Assembly: GCA_024336345.1 (NCBI GenBank)
Contig: JANFOG010000004.1
Coordinates: 434,001 to 498,000 of the forward strand
Length of the DNA stretch: 64,000 nt
Origin: Mariannaea sp. PMI_226
Lineage: Eukaryota; Ascomycota; Sordariomycetes; Hypocreales; Nectriaceae
Reading direction: 5' to 3'
Shown here: in pieces, positions 12,885 to 25,553 of the stretch
Layout of the letters: each line of letters opens with the position of its first letter
Numbering within the stretch: the stretch's first letter is position 1
Notes under the pieces: model-generated
Database searches by the model: none
Told to the model about the DNA's origin: nothing
What the model saw: only the letters and a program-made list of their open reading frames with translations
Position numbers and translations under genes: made by a program

Positions 12885-13631
12885 GGCGGCTGGCCTGGGC
12901 TGGACTGGTGGAGACCAGTTCCCTAACTTAACGGTTCAAGTGTCAGCGAGATATGTCCCGGGTGGTCAACAAAACGAAAATAGGTCCTCCCATCCTCTCC
13001 AAAATGGATCATTCAACGCTCCCTGCGGTATTTGTCCTCATCTTATCGATCATAATGTCCCAACATTGGAACGTCTCTGAGTTACGTTGAGGAAGAAGGC
13101 CACTCAGCAGATGACATTACGTACATTAATGTTACACTGGGTGCTCACCAGCCTATCTCATCTTCCCGCTCATCCCAGGGGATGCCACCAATGTTGCAAT
13201 CAAGAAGAGGGGTCAGTGGACACTCTCCATCGCCACTGGAAGACCAATATTAGCGTTGTCAGCACTGCCGACTGTGGATGTCCCGTTGGTGTGATTGCGC
13301 TGTCGGGTCCGCAGTGCTACCAAGCTCTATGAAAGCTTCCCGGCAAAGTAGAGATGAGATAAAGAGTCCCGATATGGTCTAAGTTTGAGATCGGAATTAT
13401 TAAATGTCTCTGCCATGGGTGCCATTGGTTCTGAGAATATTGAGTGACATCGACAGCAAGTTGAAGACCTCGGTCCAGCCAGCTGTCGTTAAAACGAATC
13501 CACAGCGACAATACAATGTGTTGTGAGGAAGCGGGTAAATGCTACTACATACTCATATATCGATGGGGACTATTACAGCGCTCTACTTATGTACTCATTG
13601 TGGTCGTACTGGACAGGATGCACCCAGTTCT

Positions 13632-13663
13632 CTGCATGCAGTCAGACGCCCGACTGCATGCAG
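13632..13663. repeat. Perfect inverted repeat, 12-bp arms, 8-nt spacer
   Basis: CTGCATGCAGTC at 13632-13643 and its exact reverse complement GACTGCATGCAG at 13652-13663, separated by AGACGCCC. Each arm also contains the self-palindrome CTGCATGCAG. Confidence 0.9.
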
Positions 13664-16600
13664 TGCATTGCTCCATACCCATTGCTCCATACTCATTGAA
13701 GCTGAAGCATCTATCAGGCAATTTAGAACTGAACAAGAGGGAACTGGTTCAACGGATTAATATTCGGTTTCAATCCCGGTGACTCTTCGGGATGTTTAGC
13801 CGGGGTTTGAGGTATATACCCAGTTACGCGTTGCGTGTACGTAGCCTCAAGACGCCACTTGAGATTCTCACGATGTGATGTGAATTGAAACAGGCAAGTG
13901 GATAACACAGTATCCGTGCAAGGCGGCGAGATTAAGGTATGATTTATGAGGGGACTGATGGCACATTCCATGACCGGCTCTCGGGACTCTCAGCGAATCA
14001 CGTATTCTCGGCGCCGCGGTTGAGAACCCTAATGTCAGTCTCCAAAGCCCTGCTATATTCCGTAAACCGCTCAAGAGAGAGAGAAAAAAAAGGGCCGCTG
14101 GCCACTGGCGTCGATCTCCGCCTTGTAAAAACCCACCTGATAAATCCAAGTGGCGAAATGAAGGGAACCATCACAACCCTTTCTCTTCCTTTGCTCCAGC
14201 TACTACGCTTGGAATGGCCCTCAGGGTAATCGGCTCGGCAAAGGGATGTGTCACTTCACGCAACGAAAGCTTAAGCTTGGAGCCAATGGGCTTCAAGATC
14301 GGCTTCTTTAGGATTTGGATTATCAAACCTCCTCTACCTCGGAGCTCCGAATGCTGGCAAGTGTTTGGGGATGGATAAAACCTGGGCCTTGGCTAAACGG
14401 CCCTGTTTTCGGGATATCAGTCCGGTACTCATGTCTGTCCAAGCTCATTCATGAACCCAACTGGCCAATCTTCTCCGGCGTAACATCCCCGTGTGGCCTG
14501 GGATTTTCAAACAGAAAAAAGGGGACCAAAACTTATCTCTGTTTGGTACATTTGTCATATCATGATACCTCTCTGCTGGGTATTTGCACATACCCTTTAA
14601 CCTTTCCAAGGAGGAGCGAAGCCACAGCAACGGAATTCTCCGTTGTATCCTCTGGCATGGCCACCGCCTTCTACGAGCTCTCTGAACTCTTTCGTTATCC
14701 AACATGATTTCTAACAACATGAGGCAGTCGGAGTACTCCTGTTTTTTTTCTTGAGTCATTTTCGGGGTGGGACTTTTCAAGGCAAGAGAGACGGGTATGA
14801 GGCCTCCTACACCGGTTGGGTGTCGAACTTGAGTCTACACAAACCCCTATCATGAGAGGTTTTCTCTCATGTTTTCATTTCATTGGATAGTCGCCTTAGA
14901 GTTACTTTCGCGGCGGAGCTCTTGTGTTACGTCTCTGATGGGGTGATGATATGATATCAGCATCTTTTCTTTGGGGTTTGGGCGCCCCTGAATGACGGGT
15001 ATGGGTAAGTATCTCCGGAACCTCCTGAGTCACAGAGCGCGTAATCTGCGTTATGAATTGTTGAAATCAAAGAAAAATAGCACCATGCTTCCATATACGG
15101 AAAAACAGTTACGAGATGGAGGAGTCGTGTCGCTGGGTCAAGTGATACTCTCCACCGGCATCACACCATAGGTAGTCACGAGGTCACAAACCTCCTATTC
15201 CACCAGAGAGTTGAGGCTAAAGAGGGGGTGCACCTGTCAAAATGTAATTAGGGCTAAGCACCGATTCTCTGATGTCAAATGCACCGGACGTTTGCCTTGA
15301 GAGCTTTTCGTGACATGAATCGCAAAGGGAGAGGTAGGTCGTATGAAGTCGCTATCCAATAAAACCACTCGAGTCAAGGGATGAACACTCGATGATCAGC
15401 TTTTCTAAGCCATATCTTCTTATGTATCGTATTCTGAACCTGATTCATCTGTTACTTTCTAGACAGGCGGCAATACTAAGCCGTCTTAGTCATTGAGATG
15501 TTGCTGGGATGAGAAGCTTGTAGTTGTGTATTGCTCGGCATGTTCTTCAGTATGATTTACTGTATCTCCATAGAATGCACAAAGGCCTTGTGTAATTTCT
15601 CCGCCTTTCGATTATCCATAATGCAAGATCGGTGTACACCAGAAATTGAATCCGAGTCCATGAGGTGTGCCGTTTTCAAAAAAGAGAGAAAAGAAATTGC
15701 GGCACCCGTTCGCCGAACATGTCCACCGTTGAGTTCAAGGACTGCTCTCATATGCATGCAGTATTTTTTTAGACAATTTTACCTAAGTTCTCTTTTCAAG
15801 TGGAGTTTTTCTTTTCTTTTCTTGTGTTATTTCGTCCCGGCATGAGGCTGCCGTTTGAGTGGGAATTCCCACGAGGTTTGATGTGGATAACAGACGCTGG
15901 GTTGGGTAATCCAATCTCTATTGTTTTCGTTGTATTCCAACAGCTATATTTGAATTGATACATATATTTACAGTTCTTATGAACAGAACTGCACTCTGCA
16001 CAACTTTAATCGAAACTATTATGCTTGTTTTAAGAATCTTAGCGGCATCCGAGCAGCGTGATGTAAGCACCGGCTCTGCATGTGCATGATTAGACCTTCA
16101 AACAGCATCCCATAATTATAAGTTGATTAACCTCACAACCATAATAGAAATCTTAAAAGAAGGGCTATTTTGATGCAGTCCTCAGTAAAGCTTCCTGGCA
16201 CGAGCAGCCAGTCTGTTGAGCTTTCGATATATCATAACACGGTGGCGTAACTCGCCACGCCTCTGTGAACGCTCGTTTTAAGAGTGCTGATATCCCAGGA
16301 AGTGTCTCACTGCCAGTAAAGATTTATCTATATAGGGTTTTATCTTTTGGTTTTTGCAAGAATCTCGAACCCAGGCCCAAATTGCGCTCTGAGCCTTAGA
16401 TAGCACATCTTGATGCTGAAAACATGGGCGAACCACACCCGTGTTTTGAAGCAAGTCACGACAAATGACACTATCTTGTAGCCGTAAGGACTCCTACTGC
16501 ACGCATATATTCCAGAAATGTGCTCAATAATGAATACCTGCTGATCCATGCTGATTTGGAAGTATTTTCGGAAAACAGAGACGAGACTGGTATGACGTTT

Positions 16601-18574
16601 CTTCCAGTTTAGGGTAGGTCGGTCCCGGAAGCTTCGCCTCGTTTTCCTGTAGATTTGTTGTAAACTTGTTGAAAACGTTCTTGATATGTATGCTTCTTAA
16701 AAAAATAGATAATTGACAGTATTTCTAGGGACTCTTAACGAGAGGTGTTTGGTTGTTTTCTCTATTCTTGCGCTTACGGGATTACTGAGTTCGTACTTCA
16801 GCTCAACCATACGTGCATAAATCAGATATGTCAAAGTGAGAGATAAATGACTTAACTAATTACTGTGAAAGGATAAGGAGAGAAAAGAAAAAGAAAAATA
16901 GACTGAGGACTAGAGAGAGACACTCGTGTATACGGAGTCATGGGCAGTTCAAGGTAACCAGAGAATATGAATGGGAGGTGGGTGAGATGTGTGAGCTCTG
17001 TGAGCAGATATTGCCATATGTAAGGAGCACAAATCGATACTACTCGGACCGTCAGAGAATATTTGAGCAACTGTATTAGAAGATACAGGTCTCACGTGTT
17101 CATTTCAGCCATCAGAATTTGTGCCATTTGTGATACACGAGTGCTAATGCGCCTAGGGGAGGATACACTTTGAGAATTCTGATAGGCAGCACCTCTGAAG
17201 TAGTATCTATCCGTCAAGCTAGTAAATAGCTCTATCTTAATCCCCTTATCGACTATTAAAGTACTCTTCTTCGTCAGTATTAAATGTTCAAATATGTCAG
17301 CAGAACTTCATGTCTCATTTCTGAGGGGAGGAAAGAGAACGTTCCATTTCTTGGGGAAGTGATCGAGATGTTCATGTTCTAACCACACAAGCATCTACTC
17401 CGATATTTCTGCGTACTTTCAACCCTACTGTACAGCTAATGGGATCTGGCGCCCAGAAACTTTGACTTGGGAATATGTCATACCAAAAGAAAGTGTTGGC
17501 GATGAGGCGATATATCAGTTGCCATCGCCAGAGACACCTAGGTCGAGTTTTCTCAACCAATTGAAGCTGGGTCTAGAATTGCAGGACGGTGATAGTGATG
17601 CCAAGTTGTAGAGAGTTTCTGAAATCTAACACATACCGTAGACTGGCCGATATTGTGACTTCTGGATGTTAGTGACAGTGAAATGGTGATGAACGATAAT
17701 GGATCCTGTGTGACGAGGGATGTCATCTTATCTGCGACATTTCATCTTATGGTAATGAGAAAATAAACGTAAGTCTTGTGGTTCTGAATCGGATTCCGAC
17801 CCGATAGAAGAAGCACTTGTGGTATTTATTTCGATTAGATCCTTGGTGGAGATGTAGATGTTAGCTTGATATGCTTCAAGCAATGGTAAGATGTCTTTGC
17901 TGGGCTTGTTTTGATCAAGCCATCGGGCGTAATTGCTGCAATTGCTTAGCAAAGGCCACAGCTAAAGCTCGAAGGGAATTTAGATAGGGTGATTCAAATG
18001 GTGGGAAGTTAGGGCTTCAAGAATCGTGGCTAGTTGCACATTTCAGATATTCGTCATGCAATGTCCGTGGAGAACTACAATCTCATCGGCTGTACAAAGC
18101 TTGTCGTTAACGTGAACGGAAATGACACCCCTAAGCATCGTTTACTACCCCGTGTTTGGCTGATGTAGATGGGCTGTGACGAAAACACGGCATGATTTGG
18201 AACGCAGAATCCCGCTGGCTCAATATGTGGTTGCAGCACATCAGCATCCAGATTGACACACATTCTGCATCATTATGGGTCACCCATGTCCTCAGGTATA
18301 GGATTATATGCACTCATGTTGACCAACTTGGGAAGCGCCGCCGGAGGGGCGAGATTTTTGGTCAAGTTGATTGCTATCGGATTCGCTTTACTGTCTGTAT
18401 GGCGTACGGCTCTTGGGGTTGGTTACATTCCTGTAGATGACTGCTGGACCGGCTTGCATACGAACTTACCCTGTGACGTACTGCGCATAAGCACATTGAA
18501 TCATGTTTCTTTCTTTTTCTCCTTTCTTGTAAACCCACCGTCGGCCAAAATCTATCATTCTCTCTCTATCTCTG

Positions 18575-18612
18575 GCACACCCACGCACACACACACACAC
18601 AGAGAGAGAGAA
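18575..18612. repeat. CA then GA dinucleotide microsatellite
   Basis: A CA-rich run ending in a continuous (AC)n block at about 18586-18600, directly followed by (AG)5. Confidence 0.9.
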
Positions 18613-20427
18613 CATTGAATTGGCGTGGCGGGGCCGGCCAGACTTGCTGACTCTGATAAAGACTACGTTTAGTAGTTCTCTACCTTCTTGGTTAATTTTC
18701 TCCGGCACTAACAATGTGGCAAATGGGGACGGCAAATTGTAGTAAATCCCGGGGCGGTGTTGGGCCTGCTATTTTCCCTTTCTGCATTTTTTTGTGTCCC
18801 TCGTTTCTTCTAGTCCTCGAATTTGGGAATAATGGGCGAACGAATCATTTATCTCGTTTTATTTTCAGGGACTGCCCAACTTAGTTTGAACAGGTGCATT
18901 CAATCTACTATGTATTCCCGACTATAATGTTGACTATGGGTAGATAGCTTGTGGAGGTGAGCTACGCGTGATATTTTCCGTCATACCAAAAGACAAAAGA
19001 AAAAGGAGACGAAGGCGAGGCTGATGCTGTGGAAGAAGCTTGCGCACGCCTGTGTGATTTCTCAAGTGGTCTCTCCTGCGGTAGGCTCTGCACAAACTTG
19101 ACTCGGGCGACTATAGCACTATGCACAACCAGCATCGCATGTCTATGGGACCGGCATATTTAGAAATATGAGTTACCGGTGATGTCGGCTACGCTCCGGG
19201 TCTCAAGCTCGTTGCCTAGACGAGTGTGCATCCTTGGGCCGACCTCTACTAGAATTTGCACCTTTTGGATAGATGGCCTCACCAACCTCCGTGAGAAAAT
19301 TACCAATCCGTCATGTTCTAGAAGGGACACATGAGATGAGGAAATAGTACACAGTAGAGCGTCCATCTGCCATCTGCCGAGAGTATTCCCAGGGCCATGC
19401 AGTGCGATACCATGTCCTCCTCCCATCATCCCGCCCGCCGAACCCCAGGATCTTTATTTTTGATTAGCGCCGCCGGGGGGGGTCAATTGGAAGTTGTGTG
19501 TGGTCTTCTCTGCGGAAAAAACTTACGACGGGAGGTCCCCGGACTGAACCGAGGTCCCTTCTCCTTGCTTTCCATTTTGTTCATGCCTCTTCAACTCGTC
19601 GAGTAAGAATATCCGGATTACCGAAGAGATGCCCAATCTGGATTCAAGGTGTGGCCCATGTAACGGCTGGCGGGTTGCTTCTTGGACCCTTGTCCGGAGA
19701 AGTCTCCGAAAACCCCAGCACACGAAACAGTTGTACCACGTGGACAAGAAGCCGGTCCTTGGATTTGATGGCCCTCTAATTATTTCGGTATCCATCTTCT
19801 GCTTCTTCTTCATCCCGCGTGACGTCTGGTCAGAGAGCCAACTCTAGTGAATCGAGGCCGATCTAACCCAACCAATCTGGTGGGAATGTACGTGCTGACC
19901 ATGCACAATCGCCCCACGTTTTTTGCTCCCAAAGAACATTCTTGACAGGTTTGCATCTAAGAAATGTAGCTTGATCTCCATCGGCAGCTCGGAAAAGGGA
20001 GATGTCCGGCGGCGCTAGATGGATACAGCTAGTACCAGCGAAGGTTAGACGGCGCCTACGTTGTAACTCCACGGCTATGGTAATGGTGTAGTATGAGGCT
20101 AAACATCCATAATCTGAGCCCGTGTGGGCAACCTGTTGTCTTCGGCGGCGCTAACTCGATTTGATTGTCATTGAAGATGAAATTCTTGCCTCTCGGTGGA
20201 CCGGTCGAGCGTGTAATTCCCCAGATCTCCAGTTTCGTCAATACCTACCTACCATGTTTGGTGACGAAGGGCAAAGGAAACCCATCTTGGAATACGGCTA
20301 ATTTTGCAATGAGCCGGAATCTCATCGTGCGGGGAGAAGAATACTATGGAGTATCCGTAGAAAGGGTGGAGAGAGAATTGGGACCTTGAGGGCAATAATC
20401 ATGGAATCAAGACAATCTGGACAGAGA

Positions 20428-20433
20428 TATAAG
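20428..20433 (+). promoter_or_regulatory. TATA-like element of the inositol oxygenase gene
   Basis: TATAAG about 195 bp before the ATG, followed by a C/T-rich leader with repeated CATTCATCC/TCACTCAC, a layout common in highly expressed fungal genes. Confidence 0.45.
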
Positions 20434-20624
20434 GACGCCTCCTCGTCAACCAAGATTCATCATTCATCCTCACTCACATTTCTCTATTACCATAGGAAGA
20501 ATCACAAAAGGAACAATCTGATTCGCAGCTTTTGTCTTCCTGATTCTCTATCAGATTTCTTTTCATCTCTAACCTAAATATCCATCCCACTTACACAAAC
20601 CCTTTTACACATTCACATCACACA

Positions 20625-21542
20625 ATGGCCCCCGCCGCTATCGCTGATCTCAACAAGGGCCAGGCCCTCGAGGCCATGGCTGACAAAATCGAGGAGGTCA
20701 ACGCCATCAAGTATGACTCCAAGTCCAAGTTCGACACCGAGAAGAACAAGCAGGACTTCCGCAACTACGACGATGCCGCCGACCGTGTCAAGAACTTCTA
20801 CCGCGAGCAGCACCACAAGCAGACTGTTGCCTACAACCTTGCTGCTCGAAACCGCTTCTATAACGCCAGCCGCCCCCGCCCCGAGATGACCATCTGGGAG
20901 GCTATGGAGAAGCTCAACACCCTCATTGACGAGTCTGACCCCGACACTTCTCTCTCCCAGATCCAGCATCTCCTCCAGTCCGCCGAGGCCATCCGCCGCG
21001 ATGGCAAGCCCCGCTGGATGCAGTTGACCGGTCTCATCCACGACCTGGGCAAGCTCATGGTCTTCGACCCCGAGCTGGGCACCCAGGGCCAGTGGGATGT
21101 CGTTGGCGACACTTTCCCTGTCGGCTGTGCCTTTGACGAACGCATCATCTACCCTGACACTTTCGCTGAGGGCAACCCTGATGCCAAGAACCCCGACTAT
21201 AACACCAAACATGGCATCTACAGCCCCAACTGCGGTCTCGACAACATCATGCTCAGCTGGGGCCACGACGAGTACCTCTATCACGTTGTCAAGGGCCAGT
21301 CCACTCTCCCCGACGAGGCTCTGGCCATGATCCGCTACCACTCCTTCTACCCCTGGCACCGTGAGGGCGCCTACCGCCACCTGATGTGCGACAAGGACTG
21401 GGAGATGCTCAAGGCTGTCCAGGCCTTCAACCCCTACGACCTGTACAGCAAGAGCGACGGTGTTCCCGATGCTGAGAAGCTCAAGCCCTACTACATGGAG
21501 CTCATCAACGAGTTCTTCCCCAACCCCGTCATCAAGTGGTAA
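20625..21542 (+). CDS. myo-inositol oxygenase (EC 1.13.99.1)
   Basis: Di-iron oxygenase that cleaves myo-inositol with O2 to D-glucuronate, the first step of inositol catabolism; cytosolic. It is intronless, 305 aa, and spans the full MIOX fold. Visible markers are RNYDDAADRVKNFYREQH near the N-terminus, the HD motif LIHDLGKL (about residues 137-144) that supplies iron ligands, the LSWGHDEYLYHV block (about 210-221), MIRYHSFYPWH, and the C-terminal FPNPVIKW corresponding to the family's conserved end. Codons are strongly C-ending, unlike the neighbours, which suggests high expression. A 255-codon open frame on the opposite strand is a by-product of that bias. The ATG at 20625 follows ACACA in a C/A-rich leader. 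Confidence 0.97.
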   Translation: MAPAAIADLNKGQALEAMADKIEEVNAIKYDSKSKFDTEKNKQDFRNYDDAADRVKNFYREQHHKQTVAYNLAARNRFYNASRPRPEMTIWEAMEKLNTLIDESDPDTSLSQIQHLLQSAEAIRRDGKPRWMQLTGLIHDLGKLMVFDPELGTQGQWDVVGDTFPVGCAFDERIIYPDTFAEGNPDAKNPDYNTKHGIYSPNCGLDNIMLSWGHDEYLYHVVKGQSTLPDEALAMIRYHSFYPWHREGAYRHLMCDKDWEMLKAVQAFNPYDLYSKSDGVPDAEKLKPYYMELINEFFPNPVIKW

Positions 21543-21834
21543 ATTTAAGAAGAAGAAAAAGGGATGAATTTTTGGAGAGTATTGTTACCTTGTTTCTCCT
21601 GGTGATGATGGTCGAATCGACAACAGGTTAAAGTTAGAGACATGTTATAGATTTTCAAGTGTTTTTTTTATGTTTGAAATGAGAGTTACTGCAGGCCCGG
21701 ATTAAAAACGAGGCCAGGATGGGATAAACTGGAATATAATTAGCGAATATGAATGAATACAGGCAATCAAGTTATGGTTATACTTTGATGCTTCTCTCCC
21801 TCTGTGGTTCTCTCTCCCTGACACACACACACAA

Positions 21835-21872
<38 letters not shown>

Positions 21873-22583
21873 TTGCACAAATAAGAATGTATCCTGATTT
21901 TGTGATATCCCTCTCCTCCTCGTCTTAAATTTACCTGACTGGGCGTTGGGCTATCGTACGGGTTACTACAATGCAAACTCACTTACACCGACCCATGACT
22001 ACTACGCCCAACCAGGAATTGCAGACGGCGGGCCTTTGAGACCAATCAAAGGCATGACTAGAAACCACCTTTTGAAATTAAAAGGCTAGCCACTGTAGAA
22101 ATTAATTCCAAATCATATCTTCCTCGCTAGCGCAATGATGTCGGCCTCATGATAAAGGCAATGGATGATACATGGTCTGGCTCAACTCTTGGAGGAGAAC
22201 ATAATTCTAGATTACATAATTTAGGACGCATTTACTATTAGTTGGGTGCATTTCCTTGCAAAGCAACTAAAGAAGTAACAAAGTAACTGGACTTTTTAAT
22301 GGAGACTGTTGCACGATAAGCTGATAAGAAAAAAAAGTTGCTGCGAATTTTTGTTCAGTTTATCCGAAATGCAGGTTCTAGTTCATAATTGGCTAGCTCA
22401 GTTTAGTAACAACCAATAAAAGAATGTTCCGCTCCTGAAGCTGCCCCTCCATCGGCTCTGGAAATTTGGAGGCAAGTCGCATCAGAGGTGAACCAAGCGT
22501 TTTGCGAGGCTCGCTGAGAAATCAGAGAAACTTCAACACCACCCGTCGACTCAATTCCTTCTCTCGGAAAACGACTTATCGAA
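21543..22583. other. Intergenic region with microsatellite, no gene seen
   Basis: 3' flank of the inositol oxygenase gene and promoter of the helicase gene; AT-rich, no open frame of note. Confidence 0.6.
21821..21872. repeat. CA then TA dinucleotide microsatellite
   Basis: (AC)n with one AA interruption, passing directly into (AT)7. Confidence 0.92.
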
Positions 22584-24753
22584 ATGGCGGGTAGCAAGCG
22601 GAAGCGCGATCAGGCTGATGAGCCTCTAGCGGTGACTGAGGTCGTTCAGTCTGCCGAATCCAAGAAATCCTCCTCACAGGGCGAGGAAGAGACTTCATTC
22701 GTCGATCTCGGTCTTGATCCCCGACTGCTGCAGGCCGTTGCCCAGCAAAAGTTCGCCAGGCCGACGCTCGTCCAGCGTAAAGCGATTCCGCTTGCTCTTA
22801 ACGGCCAGGATGTGCTGGCCAAGGCCGACTGTGGTTCTGGAAAGACCGCCGCTTACGTCCTACCGCTGTTGTCGAGCATTCTCAAACGCAAAGCTGTATG
22901 TGCAGGACCTCTTGTTTCTCTTTTTCTGCTCCCTCTTTATGGGACATGAGCCTCCATCTCCGCCCCAGCATGCTAACTAATATTGTAGACTGATTCCTCC
23001 GCCTACACTTCCGCTCTCATTCTCGTTCCCACTCGTGAGCTTGCCGATCAAGTCTCAAAGGCCATCGAACAGCTATCCGCCTTCTGCGCCAAGGATATCT
23101 CGACCGCCAAGCTAACGGACAAGGTTTCCAGTGCCGTTCAACGAGCTCTCCTCTCAAACTCCCCCGATATTGTAATCTCTACCCCTGCCACGGCATGGCA
23201 CAACCTCAACTCCTCCGCTCTGTCGCTTGACAAGCTCTGCCACCTGGTTCTGGACGAGGCCGACTTGGTTCTATCGTATGGTTATAACGAGGATTTAGAG
23301 AACCTCTCACGATCTATTCCCAAGGGAGTCCAGGTCATGATGATGAGCGCGACATTGACAGACGAGGTCGACACGCTGAAGGGCATCTTCCGTCGGGATC
23401 CTGCGTTGCTAGATCTGAAGGAGAAGGAAGCTGAGGGTGGTGGAATCACCCAATTCGTTGCCAAGTACGTTCAACTGAGGCCATTTTTGATATCTATATT
23501 GTTATCTAACATTGTTATGCAGGTGCGGCGAGGACGAGAAATTCCTTCTAGCATACGTCATCTTCAAGCTCAAGTTGATCAAGGGCAAGGTCATCATTTT
23601 CGTCAGCGATATCGACCGTTGTTATCGATTGAAGCTTTTCTTCGAGCAGTTTGGTATCCGGAGTTGTATTTTGAACTCAGAGTTGCCACTCAACTCCCGA
23701 GTGCACGTCGTGGAGGAGTTCAACCGAAACGTATACGATATTATCATCGCTGCCGACGAGAAGAACGAATTGATTGGTGATGACGATGAGGGCGCTGAGG
23801 ATGCTGAGGATGTTGAGGCAGATGACAACAAGAACGACGACTCTACCACTGAGAAGGACTCACGGCGTCCAAAGAAGAAGTCCAAGAAGTCCAAGAGCGA
23901 TAAGGAGTATGGCGTGTCACGAGGTATGAGCAGCAGCTTTTTCGACTTGCCCACTTGTACTACAAACTCTTTGTTGTGTTTTGGGCTTGACTATTGTATC
24001 TTTCTACTAACGACGATTTATTCTTATTATAGGTGTTGATTTCAAGAAGGTTTCAGCAGTCATCAACTTTGACCTTCCAACATCTTCTTCAGCCTACACC
24101 CATCGCATCGGTCGAACTGCTCGAGCCGGCCAAACAGGCATGGCGCTGTCCTTTGTGGTACCCAAAGAAATGTACCGAAAGCATCTTCCTACCTCAACAC
24201 CCGCTTCGGAGAAGGATGAAAAGGTCCTGGCCAAGATTACGCGGCAGCAACTCAAGAGAGGAAAGGAGGTCAAGCCTTACAACTTCAACATGAAGCAAGT
24301 CGATCCCTTCCGATATCGAATGAACGACGCTCTACGTGCTGTTACCAAGGTGGCGGTTCGAGAGGCCCGAACCAGAGAGCTGAGACAAGAACTTCTCAAG
24401 AGTGAGAAACTCAAGCGGTGCGTTTTTTTTTTTTTTACCTTGTATCTGCTTTTCACTTCCTCAACCATCACGGATCTAACTTTGTCCCTAGATACTTTGA
24501 GGAGAATCCTACTGAATTAACTCATCTCCGACACGATGGAGAGCTCAGAACGGCACGACAACAAGCCCATCTCAAGCACATTCCCGAGTATCTGCTGCCC
24601 AAGGACGGCAAGCAGGCTCTGACAACCGACGTCGGCTTCGTGCCGCTACGAAAGGACCGCAAGACGCGGGGGCACAAGAAGGGCAAAGGCTTTAAGGTTG
24701 GCTCGAGGAAACGAGATCCGCTTAAGACGTTCAAGGCTAGGCGGAAGAAGTAA
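22584..24753 (+). CDS. dbp9: ATP-dependent DEAD-box RNA helicase Dbp9 (60S ribosome biogenesis)
   Basis: Nucleolar helicase acting in 27S pre-rRNA processing for the large ribosomal subunit (known for yeast Dbp9). Exons: 22584-22895, 22989-23464, 23523-23923, 24033-24417, 24492-24753, all GT..AG and in frame; 611 aa. Motifs in order: Q-motif region (FARPTLVQ), motif I GSGKTAAY (about 83), PTRELADQ, motif II DEAD (about 194), motif [17 protein letters not shown], the Dbp9-typical YDIIIAADE, then an acidic/Lys-rich insertion of about 60 residues, [15 protein letters not shown], and motif [12 protein letters not shown] (about 420). The C-terminus is very basic (KARRKK), fitting rRNA contact and nucleolar targeting. 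Dbp9 is chosen over other DEAD-box proteins because of the IIAADE segment and the insertion before motif V. Confidence 0.95.
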
Positions 24754-25553
24754 ATGAAACGTAACGGCTTTTACGGAGTTGCTGGACCGAGGAAGTGTCT
24801 GCTGTTGTGCAAATAAAAAGTATCTCGAAATCATGAATAGACAGAGCGATCTTTTTCTTTTCTCCTATTCTTAATAATCCATTGTCTATATTTACAATCA
24901 AGTAACTTACTAAACGTACCAAAAATTCAATGTAAATCATGCTTCGTATAATTTCGGTGTTTACGGATGAAGATGTCGCATCGGGTGACGTTTTTCGTAT
25001 TCTCTCTAATTTCAAAGTCCGCAGCTTCACCTTTCATAACCCATCCCGCTGTCTTTGAGTCGAACCCATTTTTGCGGACTTTGAAAGACGACCACCTCCG
25101 CAAGCTTTTATTAGCTCCAATTTTTTTTTCCTATAGGGCCCAAGTCCAGCCGTCAACGTTATGCAGTTTCAGAAACGAAGCTGTGTGTGTTCCAACACTA
25201 GTCTCGGCATCGTGCTTCTCAGTTGATTTTCCCATTTGGGGTTTAGACACGCTTAGTCACCTCATGCACGATGCCGGAGACAACGGGCCTAAGCCGGCGG
25301 CCGGAGTGATGTGGGGCAGTCGCCCGTTAGCCGCCTCCGTTTGCCCGGATGAGAGCTCTCGGCGATAACAAGGGGTCAATCAAATTTGCCCATGAAGAGG
25401 GTTAAGTCGGTGAAGTATAAAACAGAATGGCAGCATGGACCGAAGACTCCAATGCAATAATTCTAAACTAAATCATCTGCGAACCTCATAGCACTACTGC
25501 TTAAACAAAGCAATCTGGTCTACGATCATCACAAAAGCAAAAACACATTGGCA
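24754..25553. other. Intergenic region, aldo-keto reductase promoter
   Basis: Helicase 3' flank followed by the reductase promoter. A 133-codon frame from an ATG at 24967 shows no domain and ends inside the promoter; it is not called. Confidence 0.55.
25416..25422 (+). promoter_or_regulatory. TATA box of the aldo-keto reductase gene
   Basis: TATAAAA located 132-138 bp before the ATG, a normal fungal spacing. Confidence 0.55.

Larger units (their letters stand above)
7751..20624. other. 12.9-kb region without recognisable genes
   Basis: Between the divergent bZIP (minus) and inositol oxygenase (plus) genes. No frame exceeds about 130 codons and none shows a domain or a plausible spliced continuation. 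It contains microsatellites at 11003-11056 and 18575-18612, C-rich tracts at 12325-12342 and 12841-12884, a palindrome at 13632-13663, and an AT-richer section around 15-18.5 kb. It could hold promoters, long non-coding RNAs or decayed sequence; the bases alone do not decide. Confidence 0.6.

Noticed and set aside
14315..14707. 130-codon frame in the gene-free region
   Set aside because: Composition and overlapping frames on both strands look random; no ATG-led conserved segment.
20613..21380. 255-codon open frame on the minus strand
   Set aside because: Antisense shadow of the inositol oxygenase gene caused by its C-ending codon bias; Val/Gly/Leu-rich without domain.
24967..25368. 133-codon frame from an ATG
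   Set aside because: No recognisable motif, overlaps the aldo-keto reductase promoter, no splice-linked continuation.
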